From: CAYQEC01 sp964569015
GTDB taxonomy: Bacteria > Actinomycetota > Acidimicrobiia > Spongiisociales > UBA5794
Length of the DNA stretch: 23,554 bases
Reading direction: 5' to 3'
NCBI GenBank assembly: GCA_964569015.1
Contig: CAZMSN010000032.1
Location: 1 to 23,554 of the forward strand
Part shown: in pieces, positions 12,462-19,846 of the stretch
Layout of the letters: every line of letters starts with the position of its first letter
Numbering within the stretch: the stretch's first letter is position 1
Notes under the pieces: generated by a model
What the model saw: the letters and a program-made list of their open reading frames with translations, nothing else
Told to the model about the DNA's origin: nothing
The model's database searches: none
Program-made: the position numbers and the translations under genes

Positions 12462-13613
12462 ATGCGATTGAATCCGGTGTTGGCTGAACTCGGCGCCTAC
12501 CCGATGGCCGTCGTCCACGAGCGGGCCCATGCCATGCGCAGCGCGGGTCAGACGGTGATCGATTTCTCGATCGGCGATCCACGTGAGCCGACCCCCGGCT
12601 TCATTCCCGAGACCATGCGCCGGGCCATTCCCCGCGTGTCCCAGTATCCGCTCACCGCCGGCACCGGCGAGCTGCGGCAAGCGATCGCTGACTACCTCCA
12701 GCGGCGCTTCGGGGTGAGCGTGGATCCGGCGACTCAGGTCATTCCCACCTCAGGGGCCAAGGAAGCGGTGTTCAGCACGGCTCTGGCCTTCGTCGATCGC
12801 GCCGCCGGGGACGTCGTCGTCTACGGCACACCTGGATACCCGATCTACGAGCGCGGGGCCCGATTCGCCGGGGCCGACGTCTGCCCCGTCACGCTCTCGG
12901 GCGACTTCATCCTGCGCCACGATCAGGTGCCGGCCGAAGTGTGGGACCGCGCCAGGTTGCTCTGGCTCTGCACCCCCCACAACCCCACCGGCGCGGTCAC
13001 GCCGCTCGCAGATCTCCTCGCCATGGTCGACCGCACCCGCGACGCCGACGTCCTGTTGCTCTCAGACGAGTGCTACGCCGATGTCTACGAGCCCGACGCC
13101 TTCCCCGACGGGCCGGCCTCGGTGTTGCAGGCGGCCGGTCCCGGCGCTCATGGCGTGGTGGCGTTCTTCTCCTGCTCGAAACGCTCGGGCATGACCGGCT
13201 ACCGCTCCGGGGCGATCGTCGGCGACGCCGAGGCCATCGAAGCCCTCAAGAGGCTGCGCACCGCCACCGGCACTGCTTCCCCCGATTTCATCCAGGCGGC
13301 AGCGGCGGCCGCCTGGTCCGACGATGCCCACGCCGCACAGCGACGTGAGGTCTTCGCCGAGAAGCGGCGGATTCTCCGCTCCGCATTCGAGAGAATTGGC
13401 CTGCGCACCATCGCCTCCCGCGCCGGCCTCTATCTGTGGGTCGAGGTGGACGACGACCTGGTCGCCACCGAACGCCTGCTGAACGAAGGGGTCGTGGTCT
13501 CGGCCGGCCGCTTCTTCGGGAAGGGGGGAGAGGGCTACCTGCGCCTGGCCCTCGTTCCGTCAGCCGAGGAGTGCCGGGAGGCGGTGGAGGTGTTGGAACG
13601 GTGTCTGAAGTGA
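12462..13613 (+). CDS. dapC: N-succinyldiaminopimelate aminotransferase (DapC type)
   Basis: This 383-residue fold-type I PLP aminotransferase should convert N-succinyl-2-amino-6-ketopimelate to N-succinyl-LL-diaminopimelate with glutamate as amino donor. Visible family marks are DFSIGDPREPTP (34-45), YPLTAGTGELR, PTSGAKEAVF, CTPHNPTG (170-177, substrate loop), the cofactor-binding Asp202 in LLSDECYADVY, and the PLP Lys240 in FSCSKRSGMTGYRSG. The general class I/II aminotransferase fold alone would not settle the substrate; the overlap with dapD and then dapE does. The ATG stands 6 nt after a -10 box. dapD starts 12 nt before the end of this gene, so the three dap genes form one coupled operon. 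Confidence 0.9.
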   Translation: MRLNPVLAELGAYPMAVVHERAHAMRSAGQTVIDFSIGDPREPTPGFIPETMRRAIPRVSQYPLTAGTGELRQAIADYLQRRFGVSVDPATQVIPTSGAKEAVFSTALAFVDRAAGDVVVYGTPGYPIYERGARFAGADVCPVTLSGDFILRHDQVPAEVWDRARLLWLCTPHNPTGAVTPLADLLAMVDRTRDADVLLLSDECYADVYEPDAFPDGPASVLQAAGPGAHGVVAFFSCSKRSGMTGYRSGAIVGDAEAIEALKRLRTATGTASPDFIQAAAAAAWSDDAHAAQRREVFAEKRRILRSAFERIGLRTIASRAGLYLWVEVDDDLVATERLLNEGVVVSAGRFFGKGGEGYLRLALVPSAEECREAVEVLERCLK

Positions 13614-14419
13614 ACAGCGATCGCGATCTGATCCAGACTGCCTACGGAGACCTCGCGGCGCTTCCGGAGGCGGCCGCCGCCGTGGAGCGAACCATCGCTG
13701 CCCTCGACCGGGGAGAGGTGCGAGTGGCGGAGAAGGTCGACGGCGAATGGATCGTCCATGAGTGGATCAAGCAGGCGATCATTCTCTACTTTCGGCTCGC
13801 CGAACTCGAGACGATCGAGATCGGCCCGTTCGAGTACCGCGACAAGATCCCGACCAAGCGCAACCTGGAAGCTGCCGGGATCCGGGTCGTGCCTCCGGGG
13901 ACGATCCGCTACGGCGCGTTCTGTGAGCCGGGTGTGGTCGTCATGCCCGGCTACGTGAACATCGGCGCCCGGGTCGGGTCCGGATCGATGGTGGACACCT
14001 GGGCGACGGTGGGCTCAGGGGCACAGATCGGCCGTGGCGTACACCTCTCGGGCGGCGTCGGGATCGGGGGTGTGCTCGAGCCTGTGTCGGCCCGTCCCGT
14101 CATCATCGAGGACGGTGCGTTCATCGGGAGCCGCAGCATCGTCGTGGAAGGGAGCGTGGTCGAGGAGGGGGCCGTGCTCGGGGCTCACACCACCATCACT
14201 GCGTCGACTCCGATCATCGACGTGACCGGGGACGAGCCGGTCGAGACCCGAGGCAGGGTTCCCGCCAACTCGGTCGTTGTTCCTGGGACGCGGCCGAAGC
14301 AGTTCGCCGCGGGCAGCTACCATCTTTCCTGCGCCCTCATCATCGGCCGGCGCTCGGCGTCGACCGACCGCAAGACATCGCTCAACGAGGCCCTCAGGGT
14401 ATTTGGAGTCCAGCCATGA
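13601..14419 (+). CDS. dapD: 2,3,4,5-tetrahydropyridine-2,6-dicarboxylate N-succinyltransferase
   Basis: The 272-residue enzyme transfers succinyl from succinyl-CoA to tetrahydrodipicolinate, the first step of the succinylase branch to meso-DAP and lysine. It resembles the E. coli form over its full length: ALDRGEVRVAEKVDGEW near residue 39, VVPPGTIRYGAF, then left-handed beta-helix rungs with MVDTWATVGSGAQIG, HLSGGVGIGGVLEP, VIIEDGAFIGSRSIVVEG and RVPANSVVVPG. The start GTG 13601 lies about 10 nt after GGAGG and inside the dapC end; a second GTG at 13610 forms a GTGA overlap with the dapC stop and would shorten the protein by three residues. Its own stop overlaps the dapE ATG. The shorter, E. 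coli-like length is notable because mycobacterial DapD is a longer, divergent type. Confidence 0.93.
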   Translation: MSEVNSDRDLIQTAYGDLAALPEAAAAVERTIAALDRGEVRVAEKVDGEWIVHEWIKQAIILYFRLAELETIEIGPFEYRDKIPTKRNLEAAGIRVVPPGTIRYGAFCEPGVVVMPGYVNIGARVGSGSMVDTWATVGSGAQIGRGVHLSGGVGIGGVLEPVSARPVIIEDGAFIGSRSIVVEGSVVEEGAVLGAHTTITASTPIIDVTGDEPVETRGRVPANSVVVPGTRPKQFAAGSYHLSCALIIGRRSASTDRKTSLNEALRVFGVQP

Positions 14420-15468
14420 ATCCGCTTCACCAGACACTCTTCGATCTGGTGTCGATCCCGTCGGTCACGGGGAACGAGGGCCGGATCTGCACCTCGATCG
14501 CGGAGCGTCTCCTTCCCCTGTGGACCATGCAGGCCGTTCGCCGACTTGGCAACAGTCTCATCGTCGGTCAGCAAACCGGCCGGCCTCTCATCACGCTGTA
14601 CGGCCATCTCGACACGGTCCCCGAGCAGGACAACGCTGCGCCGCGCATCGAAGGCGACCGCATGTTCGGTCTCGGCACCTCCGACATGAAGTCGGGTGTG
14701 GCGGTGATGGTTCACTTGATGGAGGACGAGGAGGTGCGCAGCGGGCCCTACGACGTCGTGGGTGTCTTCTACGACCGTGAAGAAGGCCCGATGGACGACA
14801 ACGGGTTGGAGACCGTCCTGACGCGCCTTTTGTGGCTGGACGAGAGCGTGCTCGGCATCGTCCTGGAACCGACGAACCTCCAGACTGAGCTGGGGTGCAA
14901 CGGAGCGATCAATGCCGACGTCATCTTCGAAGGCAAGGCGGCCCACAGCGCTCGTCCCTGGCTGGGCGAGAACGCCGTGACGAAGGCCGGGGTGTGGCTC
15001 GCCGAGATGCACGAGCGCGAGCCACGGAGCGTTGACGTCGGTGGCCTGGAGTTCACCGAGGTGTTCTCAGTCACCAAGGCCGACGGCGGCATCGCCACCA
15101 ATGTGCTCCCCGCCACTTTCACGGTGAACCTGAACTACCGTTTCCCTCCTTCGTACTCGCTCTTCGAGGCCGAAGCACGGCTGCGGGAGGTGGCGGCGGC
15201 CGGCGATCACATCCTCATCAAGGATCGTGCTCCGGCCGGAATCGTGCCGGAGGACAATCCGTACCTGCGTCACTTCGAGGAGATCGTCGGAGGAGAGCGA
15301 CTGGCCAAGCAGGGGTGGACCGATGTCGCCAGGCTCACCCACCGCGGGATCCCCGCCTTGAACTTCGGGCCCGGGGATCCGCTGCAGGCCCACCAGGTCG
15401 ACGAGTCGGTGGCGCTGGCCAGCGTCGATGAGGCGTACGCGGCGCTGCACACCTTCCTCGCCGAGTAG
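14416..15468 (+). CDS. dapE: Succinyl-diaminopimelate desuccinylase
   Basis: This 350-residue M20-family metallohydrolase releases succinate from N-succinyl-LL-DAP. The di-zinc site can be read: His64 and Asp66 in YGHLDTVP, bridging Asp90 in GLGTSDMKSG, catalytic Glu122 with Glu123 in REEGP, Glu151 in LEPTN, and His326 near the end in AHQVDE. The dimerisation lid contains GKAAHSARPWLGENAV (173-188), the family's His motif. The ATGA overlap with dapD makes it the last gene of dapCDE. The next gene, gatC, starts 46 bp on behind its own -10 box. ArgE or other M20 peptidases are alternatives by sequence, but gene order and GHSARP-type motif favour DapE. Confidence 0.92.
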   Translation: MNPLHQTLFDLVSIPSVTGNEGRICTSIAERLLPLWTMQAVRRLGNSLIVGQQTGRPLITLYGHLDTVPEQDNAAPRIEGDRMFGLGTSDMKSGVAVMVHLMEDEEVRSGPYDVVGVFYDREEGPMDDNGLETVLTRLLWLDESVLGIVLEPTNLQTELGCNGAINADVIFEGKAAHSARPWLGENAVTKAGVWLAEMHEREPRSVDVGGLEFTEVFSVTKADGGIATNVLPATFTVNLNYRFPPSYSLFEAEARLREVAAAGDHILIKDRAPAGIVPEDNPYLRHFEEIVGGERLAKQGWTDVARLTHRGIPALNFGPGDPLQAHQVDESVALASVDEAYAALHTFLAE

Positions 15469-15500
15469 GGAGTCCGGTCGGCAGTCCCTGGTCGCTCGGG

Positions 15501-15506
15501 TAGCAT
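15501..15506 (+). promoter_or_regulatory. Putative -10 box for the gatCAB operon
   Basis: TAGCAT lies 8 nt before the ATG of gatC, with no Shine-Dalgarno between them, as at the other leaderless candidates. It sits in the 46-bp gap after dapE. Confidence 0.5.
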
Positions 15507-15514
15507 CGCGGGTC

Positions 15515-15805
15515 ATGCCCGTTGACATCGACATCGCCAAAGTCGCCCGGCTGGCGCGGATCGCGCTGACCGACGACGAGTTGGAGCTCTATGGCCGGCA
15601 GCTCGGCGACATCCTCGAACATGCCGAGCGTGTGCAGGCGCTCCCCACTGAAGGCGTCGTGCCCACTTCGCACCCGCTGCCGATGGTCAATGCCTTCCGC
15701 CCCGACGAGGTGACAGGATCACTCGACCGCGACGTCGTGCTCTCCCAGGCACCCGAAGCGGAAGGCGGCTACTTCCGCGTTCCCCGCATCCTGGAGGAGG
15801 AGTGA
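15515..15805 (+). CDS. gatC: Asp-tRNA(Asn)/Glu-tRNA(Gln) amidotransferase subunit C
   Basis: The 96-residue subunit stabilises the GatA-GatB complex by wrapping between them. The family pattern is clear: IAKVARLARIALTDDELE at 7-24, LGDILEHAERVQALPTEGVVPTSHPLPMVNAFRPDEV in the middle (read in parts), and the C-terminal FRVPRILEEE. ATG 15515 follows a -10 box by 8 nt and begins MPVDIDIAK. The open frame upstream of it reads through a dapE shadow and is not part of the gene. Its stop overlaps the gatA GTG. Confidence 0.94.
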   Translation: MPVDIDIAKVARLARIALTDDELELYGRQLGDILEHAERVQALPTEGVVPTSHPLPMVNAFRPDEVTGSLDRDVVLSQAPEAEGGYFRVPRILEEE

Positions 15806-17283
15806 CTGATCTCGCCGATCTGAGTGTCACGGAGGCGGGAGCCAAGCTCCGCAGCGGTGAGATCACCTCGCTCGAGCTGACCAACGCGGCGCTGCGTCGG
15901 GCTGTGGTCACCGAGGCGCACCTCCACGCCTACCTCACGCTCGATCAGGCCGGGGCGAGGAGCGCCGCCGCCGAGGCCGATGCGGCGCTCGCGGCCGGGG
16001 ACGACAAAGGTCCTCTGCACGGTATCCCGCTGGCCCTCAAGGACAACATGTGCACCCGAGGAATAGAGACGACGGCGTCCTCCAAGATCCTCGCCGGGTA
16101 CGTTCCCCCCTACGACGCCACGATCGTGACCCGGCTTCGCCGCGGCGGCGCGGTGATCCTCGGCAAGACCAACCTCGACGAGTTCGCCATGGGCTCGTCG
16201 ACCGAGAACTCCGCATACGGGCCGACCCGGAATCCCTGGAACACCGATACCGTGCCGGGGGGATCATCCGGAGGGGCGGCTGCGGCGGTAGCCGCCGGCT
16301 CGGCCCTGGGCGCCTACGGGTCCGACACCGGCGGCTCGATTCGCCAGCCAGCCTCTCTGTGCGGCATCGTCGGTGTCAAGCCCACCTACGGTCTCGTGAG
16401 CCGGTACGGGCTCATCGCCTTCGCCTCCTCGCTCGACCAGATCGGGCCGCTGGCGCGTACCGTCGAGGACGCCGCGGTGCTCCTCGAGGCCGTGGCCGGC
16501 TTCGACATCCACGACGCCACCAGCTACCGGGGCGAGGTGCCTGCGATCACCCGCTCGCTCCAGGCCGGCGTGAGAGGGATGCGATTCGGTGTCGTCACCG
16601 AGCTGTCCGGCGAAGGGGTCGATCCTCAGGTGGCGGCTGCCGTGGCCTCCACTCTCGATGCCCTGTCGGATGCCGGCGCCGAAGTCGTGGAACTGTCGAT
16701 GCCGTCCACCGAGTACGCCCTCTCGGCGTACTACCTCATCGCCCCCGCTGAGTGCTCCGCCAACCTGGCGCGCTTCGACGGGGTGCGCTACGGACTGCGC
16801 GTCGAAGGCGAGACCGTTGAGGAGATGATGGCGGCCAGCCGCGCCGAGGGCTTCGGGCCGGAAGTGACACGGCGGGTGTTGCTCGGCACCTACGCCCTCT
16901 CCGCCGGGTACTACGACGCTTTCTACGGCCAGGCGCAGAAGGTGCGCACCTTGGTACGCGACGATTTCCGGCGTGCCTATGAGCAGGTCGACGTGCTGGT
17001 GTCGCCGACGAGCCCAACGACGGCTTTCCCGATCGGGGCGAAGACGGCCGACCCGATCGCGATGTACTACTCCGACGTGTGCACCATCGCGTTGAACCTC
17101 ACCGGTGATCCGGGTATCTCCGTGCCGGTCGGCCTCGACGACGCCGGTCTCCCGATCGGCTTCCAGGTAATGGCTCCGGCACTCGGCGAGGAGACGATGT
17201 TCCGGGCGGCCGCCGAGATCGAGCGGCTCGTGGGCTTCGAGGCTCGGCCGGCTCTCGCCACCTCGGAGGTGACCGAGCCGTGA
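15802..17283 (+). CDS. gatA: Asp-tRNA(Asn)/Glu-tRNA(Gln) amidotransferase subunit A
   Basis: This 493-residue amidase-signature subunit hydrolyses glutamine and sends ammonia to GatB. The Ser-cisSer-Lys triad is intact: Lys80 in GIPLALKDNM, cis-Ser155 in VPGGSSGGAAAAVAAG, and nucleophile Ser179 in SDTGGSIRQPAS. Other marks are ILGKTNLDEFAMGSSTENS and the glutamine-site segment GIVGVKPTYGLVSRYGLIAF. It starts at GTG 15802, overlapping the gatC stop (GTGA) and preceded by GGAGGAG. Its stop overlaps gatB in the same way. The complex replaces GlnRS and/or AsnRS by correcting misacylated tRNAs. Confidence 0.97.
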   Translation: MTDLADLSVTEAGAKLRSGEITSLELTNAALRRAVVTEAHLHAYLTLDQAGARSAAAEADAALAAGDDKGPLHGIPLALKDNMCTRGIETTASSKILAGYVPPYDATIVTRLRRGGAVILGKTNLDEFAMGSSTENSAYGPTRNPWNTDTVPGGSSGGAAAAVAAGSALGAYGSDTGGSIRQPASLCGIVGVKPTYGLVSRYGLIAFASSLDQIGPLARTVEDAAVLLEAVAGFDIHDATSYRGEVPAITRSLQAGVRGMRFGVVTELSGEGVDPQVAAAVASTLDALSDAGAEVVELSMPSTEYALSAYYLIAPAECSANLARFDGVRYGLRVEGETVEEMMAASRAEGFGPEVTRRVLLGTYALSAGYYDAFYGQAQKVRTLVRDDFRRAYEQVDVLVSPTSPTTAFPIGAKTADPIAMYYSDVCTIALNLTGDPGISVPVGLDDAGLPIGFQVMAPALGEETMFRAAAEIERLVGFEARPALATSEVTEP

Positions 17284-18728
17284 GCGAGTACGAAGCGGTC
17301 ATCGGGATCGAGACCCACGTCGAGCTGCAGACCGACTCCAAGATGTTCTGCGGGTGCCCGGTCTCATTCGGCGCCGAGCCCAACACCACCTGCTGCCCGG
17401 TGTGTCTGGCGCTGCCGGGGGCACTGCCTGTGCCCAACGAAGCCGCCATCGAGGGGATCCTTCGCATCGGCGCCGCTCTCGGCTGCGAGCTGGTGGAGAG
17501 ATCCCTGTTCCATCGCAAGAACTACTTCTATCCCGACCTTCCAAAGAACTACCAGATCTCCCAGTACGACGTTCCGCTGTGTGTCGGCGGGAGCATCGTG
17601 ATCGAGGTCGACGGCGATGAGGCATCGATCGGCATCACCCGCGTTCACATGGAGGAGGACACCGGCAAGAGCCTCCACGTGGGCGAGGGAGGCCGCATCC
17701 ACGGCGCCGAGTACTCCTTGCTCGATTTCAACCGGGCCGGGGTACCGCTGGTGGAGATCGTCTCCGAGCCGGATCTCCGAACCGCGCAGCAGGCCCGGGC
17801 GTATGGGACCGAGCTGCAGCGCATCGTGCGATCGCTGGGCGTCTCCGATGCCAGGCTCGAGGAAGGCAGCATGCGCTTCGACGTCAACGTCTCGGTCCGG
17901 CCGATGGGGCAGGGCGAATACGGCACCCGCACCGAGGTGAAGAACGTGAACTCGCTGCGGTCACTCCAGCGAGCGATCGTCTTCGAGATCGACCGCCAGA
18001 TAGCGGTCCTCGAAGAGGGAGGCGTCGTTTTCCAGGAAACCCGGCACTGGGACGAGGATGTCGAGAGCACTTCGGTGATGCGCTCGAAGGAGGAATCAGA
18101 GGACTACCGCTACTTCCAGGAACCGGATCTGGTGCCGCTTCATGTCGACGACGAGTGGCGCCGGCGGGTGCACGAGTCCCTCCCCGAGCTGCCGTCGCAG
18201 CGACGCGCCCGCTATGTCGAGCTCGGCATCGATGCCAAGACGGCTGAGTTGTTCGGAGAGGCGCAAGACCTTGGTGAGCTGTTCGAGGCGGCGGTCGCAG
18301 CAGGCGCCGACGCGCGGATGGCCGGCAACTGGCTCAGCGGCGACGTGGTGGCCCATCTTCGACGCCGCGGGGTCGAGCTCGGCGATACGGTGCTGGGGCC
18401 TGCGCATCTCGCCGAGCTGAGTGCCATGGTGGCCGGGGGGGATCTCTCGGCGACGGCGGCGAAGGAAGTGCTCGACCACGTGATGGCGGGGGAGGGAAGC
18501 CCATCCGACGTCGCCCAGGCGCACGACCTGATCCAGATGGGTGACGCCGCCGAGATCGAGAAAGCCGTGGATGCGGTCCTGGTGGAGAACGGCGAAGCGC
18601 TCGATCGAATGCGGGAAGGTGACATGAAGCCACTGGGCTTCCTCGTCGGCCAGGTGATGCGCGCCACCGGCGGCAAGGCCGATCCCAGAATGGTCTCCGA
18701 CATCCTGCGCCGGAGAGCAGAGGGGTGA
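17280..18728 (+). CDS. gatB: Asp-tRNA(Asn)/Glu-tRNA(Gln) amidotransferase subunit B
   Basis: The 482-residue subunit binds the misacylated tRNA and activates its side chain with ATP before amidation. The start reads (M)SEYEAVIGIETHVELQT. The zinc cysteines are visible as FCGCP (Cys24, Cys26) and CCPVC (Cys38, Cys39, Cys42). The kinase-like core includes FHRKNYFYPDLPKNYQISQ, RVHMEEDTGKS, DFNRAGVPLVEIVSEPD and EVKNVNSLRSLQRAI; the C-terminal YqeY-like tail ends GGKADPRMVSDILRRR. One extra Cys (38) makes the zinc motif CCxxC, a small variation. GTG 17280 overlaps gatA, and the stop overlaps the SRPBCC gene. Confidence 0.97.
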   Translation: MSEYEAVIGIETHVELQTDSKMFCGCPVSFGAEPNTTCCPVCLALPGALPVPNEAAIEGILRIGAALGCELVERSLFHRKNYFYPDLPKNYQISQYDVPLCVGGSIVIEVDGDEASIGITRVHMEEDTGKSLHVGEGGRIHGAEYSLLDFNRAGVPLVEIVSEPDLRTAQQARAYGTELQRIVRSLGVSDARLEEGSMRFDVNVSVRPMGQGEYGTRTEVKNVNSLRSLQRAIVFEIDRQIAVLEEGGVVFQETRHWDEDVESTSVMRSKEESEDYRYFQEPDLVPLHVDDEWRRRVHESLPELPSQRRARYVELGIDAKTAELFGEAQDLGELFEAAVAAGADARMAGNWLSGDVVAHLRRRGVELGDTVLGPAHLAELSAMVAGGDLSATAAKEVLDHVMAGEGSPSDVAQAHDLIQMGDAAEIEKAVDAVLVENGEALDRMREGDMKPLGFLVGQVMRATGGKADPRMVSDILRRRAEG

Positions 18729-19177
18729 CGATGGCGCGGGTCGTTGCCCGCGACGGCCGCCTGCTCGAGGGCGTCGATCCTTCGGCGGTGTGGGCACTGG
18801 TGGCCAATCCTGCCCGGGTCGGGGAGTGGGCAGGCGTGCGCACCGTGGGCTACATGGGGACCGAGCTGCCCGATGTCGGCCAGGCGGTATTCGTTGCCAA
18901 TCGTCTTCTTCCCACCAGAAGGGCACGCCGCGTCGAAATCCTCGAATGGGAAGCCGGCCATCGCTACCGCTGCGGCATGCCGGACGGGCGGGCGGCTTCC
19001 GAGCGGCGGTTCGGGGTCGTGGTGACGGCCGAGGTGGAACCGGAGGGGGCGTCCGCCAGATTGGCGATCGAGTATGTGGCCGAGGTCGGTTCCTGGCTGG
19101 CGAATGTGTGGCGGGGAGGGGCGGTGCGCCGCCTTCGCCGCATGCTGGATCGAGTCGAGCGGGTCCTGCGCTCGTGA
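18725..19177 (+). CDS. SRPBCC-fold (polyketide cyclase/START-like) protein of unknown function
   Basis: This 150-residue cytosolic protein starts at GTG 18725, overlapping the gatB stop. It shows the order typical of SRPBCC ligand-binding proteins: a first strand with a helix PSAVWALVANPARVGEWAG (19-37), GTELPDVGQAVFVAN, strands RVEILEWEAGHRYRCGM and SERRFGVVVTAEVEPEG, then a long C-terminal helix WLANVWRGGAVRRLRRMLDRVERVL closing the cavity. No catalytic residues can be assigned; the ligand is unknown. Because it is coupled by GTGA on both sides (gatB before, HAD phosphatase after), it must be made together with the amidotransferase, but a shared function is only a guess. Confidence 0.8.
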   Translation: MTMARVVARDGRLLEGVDPSAVWALVANPARVGEWAGVRTVGYMGTELPDVGQAVFVANRLLPTRRARRVEILEWEAGHRYRCGMPDGRAASERRFGVVVTAEVEPEGASARLAIEYVAEVGSWLANVWRGGAVRRLRRMLDRVERVLRS

Positions 19178-19806
19178 CCGCGGTGCTCTTCGATTTCGAC
19201 GGCGTCATCGCCGACACCGAGGCGTTGTCGTGGTCGGCATGGCGCCGGGTGCTGGCGACCCATGACTATGCCGTGGTGGATGAGGACGTGGAGCGATGCA
19301 CCGGTACCAACAGCCGCGATACCTACGCCCACTTCGCCCCCAAGGCGACGCTGCCGGCGTACGAGGAGGTGCTGGAGGCCGTTGACGAGCTGCGCTGGCA
19401 GAGCTACCTCACGGATCTGGTCGCCTACCCCGATGCGATTGCCACGATCCAAGACCTGACGATGGTGGGAGTGCGGCTGGCGGTGGCGACGTCGAGTAGC
19501 CGGCGCAATCTCGACCGGAAGCTCGAGGTGCTCGAGCTCGGTGGGTACTTCGCGGCCACGGTCGCCGGGGACGAGGTTCGTCGGGGGAAGCCGGCGCCGG
19601 ATCTGTACCAGGCCGCGGCTCGAGCCGTCGGATCACGGCCGCAGTCGTGTCTCGCCATCGAGGACACCGCCATCGGCGCCGATGCCGCCACCGCGGCCGG
19701 GGTGCCCGTGATGGTGGTCGATCGCGGCCTCGTCGACGTGACCCGCTACCCGACGGTGTCGAGGCTCGAAGCCGACCTCGTGTTGCGCCGGCTCGGAATG
19801 ACCTGA
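19174..19806 (+). CDS. HAD-superfamily phosphatase (beta-phosphoglucomutase-like subfamily)
   Basis: The 210-residue enzyme begins at GTG 19174, overlapping the SRPBCC stop. HAD motifs are complete: I is LFDFDGVIADTE with Asp7 and Asp9; II is VATSSSRRN (Ser107 or Ser108); III is Lys139 in RRGKPAPDLY; IV is IEDTAIGADAA with Glu163-Asp164. The helical cap between residues 16 and 85 and the ADTE and GKPAPD signatures fit the phosphoglycolate phosphatase/beta-phosphoglucomutase-like group. Substrate cannot be read from sequence: phosphoglycolate, a sugar phosphate or a nucleotide are all possible. It is the last gene of the gatCAB-linked run. Confidence 0.88.
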   Translation: MTAVLFDFDGVIADTEALSWSAWRRVLATHDYAVVDEDVERCTGTNSRDTYAHFAPKATLPAYEEVLEAVDELRWQSYLTDLVAYPDAIATIQDLTMVGVRLAVATSSSRRNLDRKLEVLELGGYFAATVAGDEVRRGKPAPDLYQAAARAVGSRPQSCLAIEDTAIGADAATAAGVPVMVVDRGLVDVTRYPTVSRLEADLVLRRLGMT

Positions 19807-19822
19807 GCCGTCCGGCCTCAGG
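19802..19822. terminator. Stem-loop between convergent HAD and LCP genes
   Basis: CCTGAG (19802-19807) pairs with CTCAGG (19817-19822), with two further inner C-G pairs. It overlaps the HAD stop codon and lies 24 bp from the stop of the convergent LCP gene, so it could act on both strands. No T tract follows, so this is a modest candidate. Confidence 0.35.
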
Positions 19823-19846
19823 CCACGTCTTCGCAAGTCGCCGGTG

